Shown here: piece after piece, positions 23,218-34,648 of the stretch
How positions within the stretch are numbered: the stretch's first letter is position 1
Layout: every line of letters starts with the position of its first letter
Assembly (NCBI GenBank): GCA_029961685.1
Contig: JARWKL010000010.1
Span: 26,696,067-26,760,066 of the forward strand
DNA length: 64,000 nt
DNA from: Aristolochia californica
Lineage: Eukaryota; Streptophyta; Magnoliopsida; Piperales; Aristolochiaceae
Direction: 5' to 3'
Position numbers and translations under genes: made by a program
Notes under the pieces: generated by a model
Databases searched by the model: none
What the model saw: only the letters and a program-made list of their open reading frames with translations
What the model was told of the DNA's origin: nothing

Positions 23218-23720
23218 TGCCGCTACCGTCAAGTTTTCGCCACCACAAGAGCAAGAATATAACAAAGAAAGGCTAGCGTTGTCGAGCTAAAAGGTGTTTG
23301 AAAACCCGATTTAGAGAAATAGGAGCATGAGTTGTCCCACAAAGCCTCTTCTCTTTCGTCCAGAATGGGAGAAGAGTTAAGAGAGAAACTTAGGGAGACG
23401 ATTTTTGTTCTTCCTCATCTTGGTGAGGGTCTCTCCATCCTAGACGCTGCCTCATCTCCGCCTACTCATGATCATCATACCCAAGACGCCAAGGAGCTTG
23501 TCATCATACCCAAGATCGCATTCCAAAATCCAGAGCCATGCCCTACTCTCTCCTCTTGATGAAATGAAGCTCAAAGAGCCGAAGTCCAAGGCCAATTAAA
23601 TCGGTCCCTCGACTCTCTCCAGACTGTCGTACTCCCGTTTTGATCCTACTATTGACTGCTTGTTTAAGTAAACGAGTCGGCCCGCTAGCTTGCGAACCAA
23701 ACCGTAGTTCGTTCTATCTT
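23218..23720. other. intergenic, no gene recognised
   Basis: Open frames (such as 23332-23559) have no recognisable domain. The sequence is more G/C-balanced than the retroelement DNA around it and may be the original intergenic target of the copia insertion. Confidence 0.35.
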
Positions 23721-24372
23721 AGTGGTTCCGACCACTCTTGTAGGCGATAGCTTTTCGTACCTAACAAATCGGTCTTTTGGGTGTATTGGCTAGCTGCTGT
23801 CATGGTATCAGAGCTGGGAATGCCACATCCTGCGTTCGAATCCCGTGAGAGGCGGTCAAGAATGGGCGGGGTGGGTGTCAAAGTGGTTCCATCCACTCTT
23901 GTAAGTGGTAGTTTTTCGCACCTAACAGATCGGTCTTTTGGGTGTATTGGCTAGCCGCTGTCATGGTATGAGAGCTGGGCATGCCACGTCCCGCGTTCGA
24001 ATCCCATGAGAGGCGGTCAAGAATGGGCGGGGTGGGTGTCAGAGTGGTTCCGTCCACTCTTGTGGGCGGTAGCTTTTCGCACCTAACAAATCGGTCTTTT
24101 GGGTGTATTGACTAGCCGCTGTCATAGTATCAGAGCTAGGCACACCACGTCCTACGATCGAATTCCGTGAGAGACGGCTCCAGAATGGGTGGGGTGGGTG
24201 TTAGAGTGGTTCTGTCCACTCTTGTAGGCGGTAGCTTTCCGCACCTAACAGGTCGGCCTGTTGGGGAGTATTGGCTAGGCCCTTGACAACGGCTAACCAA
24301 TACTCCCCAATAGGCCTACCTGTTAGGTGCAGAAAGCTACCGCCTACAAGAGTGGACGGAACCACTCTGACA
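23721..24372 (+). mobile_element. tandem SMART/TRIM array with shared LTRs and an inverted terminal LTR
   Basis: The order is LTR (23721-23802, 5' end truncated), interior (23803-23875), LTR (23876-23963), interior (23964-24036), LTR (24037-24124), interior (24125-24198), LTR (24199-24288). An inverted LTR then follows head-on at 24289-24372. Complete LTRs are 88-90 bp, begin TGTCA or TGTTA and end TGTCA or TGACA. Each interior is only 73-74 bp and starts with a tRNA-Met primer site (TGGTATCAGAGC or a one-base variant) directly after the LTR. Each ends in a purine-rich GGGCGGGGTGGG. The interior also has GTTCGAATCC. The last LTR pair can fold as a hairpin. Confidence 0.88.
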
Positions 24373-25085
24373 CGTTCAAGTTAGGCTCATTTACTTAAAA
24401 GAATTAGAAAACCGATCTCAAATTCCATTTGAGATTGGGATTATTTGAATTGAACCAAGCTGGTACCGATTCGAGCTCGAGCTATTCGTGAACCAACTTG
24501 GTTCGATGCTAGACCCAATCATTAGAATCAGATAAGCAAAATCCTAAAAAGAAGCAGATGCTGCCTCCCAAGTCTTGGCCACCAAATGTTGGAACACTCT
24601 TTAATTCTCAAACCACATAACAATTTTTTAGGATAAAAACTTGGTCTACAAAAAACAAAATTCTGAAATTAATTCCTTTTCTCATCAACTCGGAATTTTT
24701 TTGCATTTTTGACATTACCACCTTTGAAATTGTAGTGACGGATGTTTACAAACCACAAATTGTCATTCTGCCGCGGTCATGGGACTTATGAAATACCCAT
24801 CTACCAACTGCCCTTCTCACCATTTCGCTGAAGCTCTCCATCCATGTTAACAATAGAAGCAATTCAATGTCACTTAAGGAGAGAGTATTAGGTTGTGTAA
24901 AACAACTAACTACAAAAGTTAATTAATTTTTGAAGTTATTAGTCATTATCGCATTAAAAATTTCTACAATCTTAAGGACTGAAGTAATTAGTTATTAGTC
25001 ACCATCAATATGGCTCTTTTATAATCAAACATGACAATACTCAAGATCATGAACATCTTCTGAAACTAAATCAATTTGATAACAC
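24373..25085. other. intergenic, no gene recognised
   Basis: I see no domain, RNA gene or transposon end. The TAA at 25086-25088 is the left target duplication of the next element. Confidence 0.4.
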
Positions 25086-25088
25086 TAA

Positions 25089-26519
25089 GGGGGGGTTAGT
25101 CCACAATGAAGTGGAATGAATTCCCCCCGCATTACCTAGATCATTAGATAAATGGGTTAGTATAAAATGAATTACTCTTGAAGTGAATTACGTCACTTCA
25201 TTCTATCAGGCAAAAATCGGGGAATTTAAATTCACACCTATTTTGAGAATCAAACAATTGAAGCACGCGTCGCGCGATGTCGTCCCCCCAGCCCTGCGAT
25301 CCTTCGGCCAATTTTTTTTTCTCTTTCTCCCTCCCTCCCTCCCGTCGGCCTTCCTCCCTCTCGACCTCCCTCTCCTCTCCCTCTCGTCCTCCGTTGTAGA
25401 GTACGGGAGGCTGAACCTCTGTCGTAGAGCCTCTCGGCCTCCTGATTTCTCATCTCTCGGCATCCCTCTCGTCCCCCCCTGTCTTCCTTCCTCCCTCTCA
25501 GCCTCCCTCTTGACCTCCGTCGTAGAGCACGGGAGGCCGAGCCTCTCGACCTCCCGACTTCTCTTCTCTCTCAACCTCCCTCTCTTCTCACTCTCGGTGT
25601 ACCGTCGGAGCGCCACCTCTGTTGCCATGGCCCGCTGGCCTGCCGCTGAGGAAGACGACGTGCGTCGTGAGAAAAACGATGGTTTAATTTTTCCTAAGTT
25701 AGGAAAAATTAAACCATCGTCATTAAAATAATAATTTATAATTTTTATTTATAAAATAATTATTTTTATTTATTTAATACATTTATTTTATAATTATTAT
25801 ATTAAATTAGTGATTTAATAGTCATAATTAAAATATTTTTAAAATAAATATTTGATAAATTATTTTAGTTTAATTATCCCATTGCTATAATTAATTAAAC
25901 CAATGGTTTTAAATTTTGTGACAATATATTATTAATTAATAATACATAAAAAAAAATATTATGTTATTGATAAATATATATTTATTTATTATATTAATTT
26001 TTTTATTATTGTATTAAATTAGTGGTTTTTAATGTTAAAATTTATCTTATGTTATTAAAAAATAATTTATTTATTTATTTATTATATTCGCTTATGTTAT
26101 TTTTTATTTTATTTATTTATTTATAATAATTTATTCTAGTCACATGTAATTATTTTATTAATTTTTAATAAAATATAATCATTAAGCAATATAATATAGT
26201 TTTTCATTAATTAGGATATTATTATATTCTAATACTACACGTTCAATCAACTATAAGTGTAGTAACCATGTTTATTTTGGTTAATTATCTGTTTAGATAT
26301 ATGTTCTATTTAAGTATATTATAAAATATTACTCATTCTCTTATTTATACCATACTTTTCATTTGGGGGCATTAACATTGGAATCTGTTTTCCAGTGCAC
26401 TTGAACTCGTCTACACTAACACCCAAGGATAAGTTGAAGTTGAATCAATTCATTTAAGTTCAATTCAATTCTTCACTTCAATTCAAGTTCATTGTGGACT
26501 AACCCTCTCTAAGTATACA
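25089..26519 (+). mobile_element. non-autonomous PIF/Harbinger-like DNA element (copy A)
   Basis: Terminal inverted repeats GGTTAGTCCACAATGAA (left, near 25094) and TTCATTGTGGACTAACC (right, near 26500) are flanked by the 3-bp duplication TAA (25086-25088 and 26520-26522), as expected of Harbinger elements. The left part (to about 25670) is a pyrimidine-rich leader like that of copy B. The right part is an A/T-rich arm shared with copies B and C. No ORF1 or transposase is present, so it is an internal deletion derivative. The 182-aa frame at 25183-25731 is low-complexity and not treated as a gene. Confidence 0.8.
25676..25720. repeat. 45-bp perfect palindrome in copy A
   Basis: Two 22-nt arms flank a single G at 25698, with the core TTCCTAAGTTAGGAA. 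It sits at the junction of the leader-like and A/T-rich arms, where the internal deletion of the element would be expected. Confidence 0.85.
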
Positions 26520-26569
26520 AAATCGGCTAACAAGATAAAGATTTTCCTCACCGATCCTAGACTTGAACC

Positions 26570-27480
26570 TTTAGAATCTATACAGAATGCATATGACATA
26601 AATATATGAAGGAAAAACAAAAGAAGACAGAAGAAGACACTTTATTATGTAGAGGTGACATTTTACAAGTTGTTCTAGATCGACTATTTAACTGTATGAA
26701 GTCAACAAAAGATGTATGGGATACTATAAGATTCAAATACGTGGTGGAAGAATAAGGTACAAACAAATATCTTAACTATAAGTATTTTATTATGCACCTA
26801 GCCAAAACTACCCAAAAGACCGGCCTGTTAGGAGCGGAAGTTATAAGTACTTAACCTAAGACCAAGTGGGTCTCTGTGAGGCGTTTGGGTCATGAGCCCA
26901 TAACCTCACACCCCACTTTCACGAGCCGATGACCACGATGGATTTTACTCACATAGCGATGATGTATTAGCTGCGTCCTAGCGACGTGATCGCCTGCAAC
27001 CGTGGGGAATCGAACTCATGAGCAAGCACTAGCTCTGATACCAAATGTTACACACTTAGCCAATACTACCCAAAAGACCGGCCTGTTAGAAGCGGAAGAC
27101 ATAGGTACTTAACCCAAGACCAAGTGGGTCTTTGTGAGGCGTTTGGATCATGAGCCCATAACATATTTGGATTCAACAAGATGGATGACAAAGTTATATT
27201 TAACCAATGCCATGAGATTGAAGTTTTTAGTATACCAATGAGTGTTCTAGACATTATATTAATATAAAAACTTTCTAAGTAGGAGTCATCATTGCTAAGT
27301 TCCCCCCTTTAAAGGAAAATATCAAAAGAAGTTCATCAACAAGACTAAAACTGTCACCCTAGAGCAATTACAAATAAACATTAGGTTAGATTAAGATATC
27401 GCCTTAGAGATACGAAAGATGTTAAACTTGTTTCTAAGGTAAATATAAGACTACAAGTAAATTGATAAAAAATATTAGAA
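26570..27480 (+). pseudogene. copia gag remnant, split by a TRIM
   Basis: Plus-strand frames before (26640-26785) and after (27169-27420) the TRIM read like the UBN2/gag domain of plant copia elements. Examples are MKSTKDVWDTIRFKYVVEE followed by GTNKYLNYKYF, then NKMDDKVIFNQCHEIEVF and later EKLP-like and LRYRLRDT motifs. Many stops are present. The two halves are continuous once the TRIM and one copy of TATTT are removed. Confidence 0.6.
26786..27163 (-). mobile_element. TRIM, 378 bp, with target duplication TATTT
   Basis: LTRs of about 118-120 bp (26786-26905 and 27046-27163) share the phrase CAATACTACCCAAAAGACCG or a close variant, and AAGACCAAGTGGGTCT. TATTT flanks both sides (26781-26785 and 27164-27168). 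On the minus strand the primer site TGGTATCAGAGC follows the 5' LTR at 27043-27032. It belongs to the same family as 22524-22834 but with LTRs about 36 bp longer, so it is a size variant. The interior has the B-box-like GTTCGATTCC on the minus strand. Confidence 0.87.
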
Positions 27481-28599
27481 CTGAGAAGAAAAGGAGAAGT
27501 TTTGTATGTGAAAAAGTTGGATATATTTTCTAGAACTTGTTGATATTGAATTAAATATGAAAATATAATTAAAAAACTTATTACCATGCTAACTAAAGCA
27601 AGCATTGTGGATTCAATTTTAGCTAGTTTGAATAGTTTTATGAATCAATTTATAGAAATTTGGATAGAGAGAAAGAGACCAAAAGAGAGACAGAGAGAGG
27701 GCGAGCTACCGTTAGAAACGCCATAAAATTTATGGAGAGCAAAATTTGAAATAAATAAAGTAATTTTTTTGCTTAATAACTTATGAACCTTTAATTAGAT
27801 ATAATTTTTCAATTGTCATATCATGTCAAGCTTGGTGGAAGAATTAAGGTCATGGAAGGAGAAAAGGGGAGCTGTGTTCTTAGTAAGAAGACCATAGTTT
27901 TGTTTTGTTTTTTTGTTTTTTTATAGCAAATATAATAGTGAAGCAATCTATTGTAGCTTCTTGAGGACAATGTGTAGGATCCGATGCATATTTGTTTTAT
28001 ATAAGGAGCTTTTTTCAGAGTTTGCTTCAACCTTTTAAAAAAATTAAGTGAAATGATAGTTAGGATTGTGGACATTGGGCTTACTTCTTAGTATATGTTA
28101 CACTTTCTAATATACTTTTGGATTAAAAAAATGAGTCTCATTGTTTTTTCCAACTTAAAAAAAAAGTTTTCAAACTCTATGTTGATGTTTATGTTGAACC
28201 TATATAATAGAAACTTTGTTAGCAATTGGGTCAAAATGTTGTATCTTAAGTCCAACTTATATGGTCAATTACGGTTTGTCTTGTCTATTCTTGTGTTGCA
28301 TTATGTTCTATTGATTATATGATATAAAAATAATTATTAAGTATGATCCTTTTAGATATTGTATTTTCAATTACAACCCAATAGACTCTCTTTTTCAATA
28401 GAGTCCTATATTTCAAATCTAATGGACAATTTATTTGTTACCATTAATAAGTCCTAATAAAAATTAAGATGACTAAATTACTACTATAATAAAAACATAT
28501 TTAGTTTAAAATATTAATTAAAAATAAAAAATACCAACCTCATGGGAGAATGGGATAGAAAGGCAGAGGCCCATCCTCTCTCAATTCACAAATAGTTGG
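27481..28599. other. A/T-rich intergenic region, nothing recognised
   Basis: No conserved protein or RNA was found. The frames are short and A/T-driven. A GA-rich patch lies at 27665-27705. Confidence 0.4.
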
Positions 28600-28690
28600 G
28601 TCATTTTAGGTTGTAGTCTTGGGTTAAGTACTTGGCTTTCTGTTACCAAATAAATCAGTCTTTTGGTATGTATTGGCTAGGTGTGTAACA
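28600..28690 (+). mobile_element. degenerate solo TRIM LTR
   Basis: The phrases GGGTTAAGTACTT, CAGTCTTTTGG and TATTGGCTAGGTGTGTAACA match the TRIM LTRs at 22524 and 26786 in the opposite orientation. No interior or second LTR is adjacent, so it is read as a solo LTR. Confidence 0.6.
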
Positions 28691-29337
28691 TTTTATGTCG
28701 AGAAAAGGAAGGAAACACTCCTCGTCTCCTTGTTTTCTTTGATGGAGGAGACAAAACCAAAATTCTCCCAAAAGAAAAAATAAGGGAAAAGTCCCATCAC
28801 TCTTCAATGAGAAATGCGTAGGAGAAGTGTGGCAGCCTTCTTTATCAAATTGTAGGGGGAGGGGGGGACTCTCTCTTTGATTTCCATAGAGAGGGATCCT
28901 ATTCCAGTCTTTTCTTCTCTTCAAGACTTCCACTATAGAGACGAAAGAGGGGGCTGGTTTCCCTCTTTGTTGGTATGAGTTGTGCATCTTTAATATTTAA
29001 ATTAGTAATTAATTATTATACCCTTAAATTCAACAAATGTTGTTGGTCCTTTTTTAAATTAAACGCTACTATATTTAATATATAAGATCTACTCGGTGAC
29101 AATTTTGAAATTATAACATCTATAAATATCATATTTAAAAACTTCCAAAAAAATCAGGTTTTGAAATTTCACATATTTCACGTAGTTACTTTGTAGCAAC
29201 ACCCTTGCACCAAGTATCCTCTACTGGCTTCTTCGGTGATTCCCTACGTGATTGACAGGGGAGGTTCCCCTAGGCACTCTAATAATTGGTGTGCCTAATG
29301 GCTACAAATCATTCGAGGTCTTCTTCATTGATTTGAA
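28691..29337. other. intergenic, nothing recognised
   Basis: No coding or terminal-repeat signal. An A/T-rich stretch at 28980-29200 may be the left flank of Harbinger copy B. Confidence 0.35.
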
Positions 29338-29809
29338 CCCGTTAGTGGTGCACCTCCTCAGGGTTCAAGTGAATGAAGCATGTAATTCACTTGAAGCCGT
29401 CGAGGCGCTGCCTCTCGCGACTCTCTTCCTCTAGAATTTTTTCCCCTCTCTCTCCCTCTCTCTTCTCCTTCTCCCTCTCACACTCGGCCTCCCTCTCCCT
29501 TCTCCCTCTCCCTTCTCCCTCTCGCTCTCGGTCTCCCATTGTGCAACCTCTCGTTCTCGCTCTCAGCGAAATTATCATCTCCCTCTTGCTCTACCCCTTC
29601 GACCTTCCTCCCCTCTACGTCATCTCTAACCATCCTCCCCTCTAGCCTCTACCTCTCTTTTTCCCCCCTTCTCTTGCTTCTCACTCTCTTTCCCCCTAAA
29701 AATCCTCCCAATTTCCTTCAATTTCCCCCATTTTGGCGTCGATTTCTTCGATTATACTTCGATTTCCCTTGATTTCCCATTTGGCATTAGTTTTCCCCAA
29801 ATTTTAGAA

Positions 29810-30220
29810 GGTAACCCTAAACCCTAAATTTTTTCAATTAACTTACTGCTGTATTTGATTTAATTTTAATTTATGTGTGCGGTATTTGTATTGATTGTTT
29901 AGTTATTGCATAATTTCGGGATTTAGGGTTATGGTGTATGGTATTTAGGGTTCAATTTCGTCTTTATAGGGCATAACTTTGGGTTTATGGTATGGTTAAG
30001 GGTATTTAGGGTTTAGGGTTAATGGTTTATGGTATTTAGGGTTTAGGGTTTAGGGTTTAAGGTTTAAGGTTTGGGGCTTTTAGGGTTTAGGGTATTGGTT
30101 TAATAGCATGGTTTACTTTCTGGAATTAGGGTTAGTGTTAATTGAAATTAGGGTTTTGAAGGGGTTAGGGTTTATGGTTTAGTATGGTGTACTTTATCGA
30201 ATTAGGGTTTAAGGTATGTT
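29810..30220 (+). repeat. telomere-like (TTTAGGG)n degenerate tract in copy B
   Basis: Multiple TTTAGGG and GGGTTTAGGG units are interspersed with variants such as GGTTTAGGGT and TTATGG. They are too irregular and internal to be a chromosome end. The tract sits between the pyrimidine-rich leader and ORF1, at the same relative place as in copies C and D. Confidence 0.8.
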
Positions 30221-30654
30221 AAGTAATGAAGGGTGGGTTGAGTCCAGTTCAAACTAGGTTGAGTCGCCTGCACAAGCGTCCATTAGCCAATGAAACCCGA
30301 CCCCCATCATTGATGAGGTACGGTTCGTACTGACTGTGAAGTCATATGGGGCTCTACCAGGGGTGTTTGGTGAATTTGGCCTTGATGAGTGTTTTTTTTT
30401 TTTCACTATTCTAGTCATCTATAATGGAATTAGTATGATCAATTTTTAAATGTTATAGAATGTTGTTGAATAATTTTGAAGTGCTATGGAATGATCTTGC
30501 CATATGGTAAGGAGATTTGGGTGTCATAAGTTTCCACCATGTGGTATTTTTTTAGTCTTTTTTGTGTGTTTCCATGTGTCCCTAGTTACTAGGACGGGTA
30601 AAAGTTGTCTGATAAAGTTTTTTCCATGAGGACCATCTCGAATTTAGATTATAT

Positions 30655-31629
30655 ATGGTTGGAAGAAGACATCAAAATGCTCAATCATATGACATTTGGA
30701 CCTTCGAAGAAGATAGCAAAATGGTCGATCTCTTGCTCGAGCAGGTCAATATGGGGAACAAGTTATCCAATGGGGTTTGGAAGCATGAGGTGTATATGGA
30801 CCGGGTCAATAAGTTCAATGAAGACGCAGTCAATAAGAAAACTTGTGAGCAACTCAAGAATTGAACAAGATCATGGAAGAAAACTTACCAAATAGTAATG
30901 AGCTAGTCTCAACCCTAGTGGGTTTGGCTGAGATGCAACCACACAACGAGTTACAACATGTTATTCTATATGGCAAGTCTACATCAAGGTTAGTAAATAA
31001 TGTTGTACTGTAAAATATTTTGTATATTTTTCGCATTACTAGAACTCTATTCCAAGATGTTCAAAAGATATTTTTTTTTCCTGTAGGAGCTTAGAGATGC
31101 TGATAAGTATAGACATGAAGGGAGAAAATTTTACGACAAATTGGCTTTGGTAGTGGGAAACTCAATAGCCATGGGGATAGAAAGTCAAACTTGTGTAGAT
31201 TTGGGCGAAGATCTCCTCCATGAGTCAGAATGGACACTGATGGATGAGCTCGAGGATGTCAATGTAGGTAGGGATACTCTATCGCCATTCCTTAGAGGGA
31301 ATGAGTCGGCACCTGAGTAGTCTCGAAGTGGTAACCCATCACCTCCAACTCGTCGTAGAAAGAGAACCGAAATGTCCACTGATGACACTGGCAGGTTCAT
31401 TGATGCAATGAAGGATATTGTTGAGGCATTTAAGGATGTCATCAAGTCTTAATATGGTAGTGCCAACAATGATTGGTACAAAACCCTCCTGGAAATCCCA
31501 GACTTGCCGATAGAGTTGAAGTATCGCGTTCTTGAATGGTTGGAGACACCAAATAAGAAGGTCATGTTTATGGAGATGACAGTGGAAGAGCGGCTCGAGT
31601 GGCTTAAATTTTGTTCTCATGAATTGTAG
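30655..31629 (+). pseudogene. Harbinger ORF1, Myb/SANT-like DNA-binding protein (broken)
   Basis: Exon 1 starts MVGRR at 30655 and contains YDIWTFEEDSKMVDLLLEQV and VNKFNEDAVNKK, the plant Myb/SANT-like domain found in Harbinger-associated and L10-interacting-MYB-like proteins. A stop at about 30862 and later stops break it. Exon 2 (from about 31087 after a TAG acceptor) encodes an acidic linker and a C-terminal domain (IPDLPIELKYRVLEWLETP, VEERLEWLK), with further stops. In PIF/Harbinger elements the Myb-like partner helps bind element ends and bring the transposase into the nucleus. Confidence 0.75.
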
Positions 31630-32075
31630 TAATGAATTTTAAGTACACTATCTACTTTGGAACGAGTATTTTGTATTTTAATGATGATTTTTGAATTATG
31701 ACATTGTAAGACTTATCATTGATCTTTTATGAATGCCATTATGGTTAAAATTTCTTTTCATGATTGTTGTGTTGTTATTGTGTGGATGAATATGGTCGAT
31801 GAGTATAGATGTGGACACTTGAATGAATATGGTCGATGAGTATGGATGTGGACATTTGAATGAATATGGTTGTGTAGGGTTATGATTGAAGGTAGGATGT
31901 ATGAATGAATGTAGGAATGTGGGAATGTGGATGAAAATGGATGTGTGAATGGATATAGTTGTGTAGAGGTGTAATTGAAGATAGGGGTGTGTTTGTGTTT
32001 ATGACTTTTAGGAAGAAACGAAAATTATTTTTGTAGTTGTCATTGTATTTGTGGGAATTGTATTTGCAGGTTTCT

Positions 32076-33430
32076 ATGGATAATATGATATACGAAGAAA
32101 ATATTGCAACTATGTTTGCATTCACATGTATTTTGTTCACCATGGGAAGATATTATCTCTGCAATTGCAATAGACATGTATCGCGTTCTTGTGGGATTAG
32201 TGGTCCATTGTATTTGCAAAAGGCACTAGATAAATCACCTGTTAAATTTAGAAAAGTTTACAGGATGAATCAAATGGTATTCCAAAAATTGGCAGAGATA
32301 CTTAATAGTAGAGGATTTTTATCAGCTACAAAGACCATCTTAGTGGAAAAACAACTTGCATATTTTCTCCTAACTGTTAGTCAACAACAATCGTATAGTA
32401 TCACAATAGAGATGTTTGATAGATTGAACTAGACCATAAGTATTTCAATAAGGTGTTGGATGTTATTCTCAAACTCCACTCTAATTACATCAAATGGTCT
32501 TCGAAACGCACTCACTCAAAGATTTTAAATAATCCAATGTTTTATCCATACTTTAACGTAACATCATTTACCCTCTAATGAACAATTTTAGATTAATATA
32601 CAAATTTACTTTGTATTAATTGAAATGGTATAATTAGGATTGTATTGGGGCTATTGATGGAACTCATACCAAAGCGAACATCCCACTTGAGCAACAACAA
32701 AGGTTCTGGAACAAAAAAGGTTATCTCTCACAAAATGTGATGGCAGCATGTCCATTTGACACATTGTCGGATGGGAGGGATCAGCAACTGATTCTTGTGT
32801 ACTGAAGAACACATTGACTCACCGTGATAAAATTTTTGTACTTGAAGGTAAATAATATATGTTTATGAAATATTTTTTTATATATTATTGTCTTCAATTA
32901 TTTTATGTAGAATATATTTTCTATTATAGGTAAATATTATCTAGTCGATATTGGTTATGCAAATCTTCCAGGATTTTTGGCTTCATATCGAGGAACTCAT
33001 TATCATCTACAAGAATTTGGAGACAATTTTCATAGAAATGATAAAGAATTATTCAACCAAAGGCACTCATCTTTGAGGAATATTATTGAACAAAATTTTG
33101 GTGCTTTAAAAGCTCGATTTCAAATGTTGAAAGACACTCCTCCATTTTCTTATTAGATCCAGATAAAAATTGTAATTGCTTGTTGCATATTACATAATTA
33201 TATATGTAGAGGATTACAATGATATGTTTGAAACAGAAGATGATGATTCGGGTGATGAGCTTGGTGGAGGAAGTGATAAGGTCCAATTAGTAGGTGTAAA
33301 TAATGATGAAGATAACGATGGTCTTGTGGATGAAGACAACTAATCAACAAACATTCGGAGGCAGTGTGCGTTAGAATCCACAAGAGCCGCACGATACTGA
33401 GATGTCATTGCGACTCTTATGAGGAATGAT
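32076..33430 (+). pseudogene. PIF/Harbinger DDE transposase (DDE_Tnp_4 type), broken
   Basis: The N-terminal helical part (MNQMVFQKLAEILNSRGFL, VEKQLAYFLLT) is at 32265-32390. The catalytic triad is visible across frames: the first Asp in GAIDGTH (about 32650), the second in YLVDIGYANLPGF (about 32945) and the Glu in IIEQNFGALKARF (about 33085). The C-terminal motif ACCILHNYI and an acidic tail follow. A stop near 32430, a frameshift and probably an intron at about 32540-32640 interrupt it, so it is inactive as it stands. Confidence 0.85.
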
Positions 33431-34648
33431 AATTGATGGTTGTATCTTAATACTTTTAAATATGTATCTTGTCGTTCATATGTGCTAAACTAGGAACTTG
33501 ATGATTTTAATATTAAATGCATGAATTCGTTGTTATCTTCCAAGGCATAAATGCTTGTTTTTATGCTACAAATTGTAGGCTATTACGAGTAACTCAGTTC
33601 ATTATTAAGCATTTTTTAATTTTAATTATATATATATTATTAATAATCTATCTTAAGTTATTAATAAAATAGTATATTTATTTATTTATTATATTCATTA
33701 ATTTTATTACTATATTAAATTATATATTTAAGAATGGTAATTAAAATATTGTCAAAGTAAACATTTGACCAATTAATTTGGTTTAATTATCCCATTTTAT
33801 AATTAATTAAACTAATTATTTTAATTGTGTGAAAATATATTATTAATTAATACTATGCAAAAATTCATCTTGTGTTATTAATAAAATAATATTTTTATTT
33901 ATTCATTATGTTCATTTTTTAATTACTGTATTAAATTAGGGATTTAATAGTGGTAATTAAAATATTTTTAAAGTAAGCACTTGATTAATTCTTTTGGTTT
34001 AATTATCTTAGTTATATAATTAATTAAACCAATGATTTTAAATTTAGTGAAAATATATTATTAATTAATAATACTTAAAATTATATTTTATGTTATTGAT
34101 AAAATAATATATATATTTATTTATTATATTTATTTTTATTACTGTATTAAATTAGCGATTTAAGAGTGGTAATTAAAATATTGTTAAAGTTAGCATTTAA
34201 TCAATTATTTTTGTTTAATTATTCATTTTTATATTAAAATATATCTTATGTTATTAATAAATAAATAAATAAATTTATTACATTCTTTTATGTTTTTTTT
34301 AATTTTTATTTATTTATTTTATAATTAATCAGTACACAATTAATTGTAATTATTGTATTAATGTACAATAAACTAGAATCATTAATTAATATAATATATT
34401 ATTTATTTAATTAGTATATTAATATATTTTCATTCTACATTAAATTATTTTAGTAATCATATTTGTTTTGGTTAATTGTCTATTTAGGTATAAATGTTCT
34501 ATTTAAATATATTGTAACAAGTTATTGGTTATATTTTTTATTTTGGGACAGAAATACTAGAAAATGACAGACGACTGAATTTGAGGTTCAAAGTGCACTA
34601 ACCCTCCCTTACCCAAGTTCTGAGGTGGAGAGGTTGGGGGGTGCGAAC

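Larger units (their letters stand above)
29338..34608 (+). mobile_element. PIF/Harbinger transposon with ORF1 and transposase remnants (copy B)
   Basis: Layout on the plus strand: a pyrimidine-rich leader (29397-29800, like copies A, C and D), telomere-like repeats (29810-30220), a Myb/SANT-like ORF1 (30655-31629), a DDE transposase (32076-33430) and an A/T-rich right arm (33600-34500). The right end CACTAACCCTCCC (to 34608) resembles the inverted repeat of copies A and C. The left end (CCCGTTAGTGGTGCAC from 29338) is weaker and the 3-bp duplication could not be confirmed. It is the only copy here with a recognisable catalytic domain, although ORF1 and the transposase both carry stops. Confidence 0.78.

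Noticed and set aside
25183..25731. 182-aa plus-strand and 140-aa minus-strand frames
   Set aside because: They are low-complexity pyrimidine/purine leader sequence of Harbinger copy A; the equivalent region in copies B-D is non-coding.
29810..30220. Chromosome end or true interstitial telomere
   Set aside because: The repeats are degenerate, embedded at the same relative position in three transposon copies, and follow each element's orientation.
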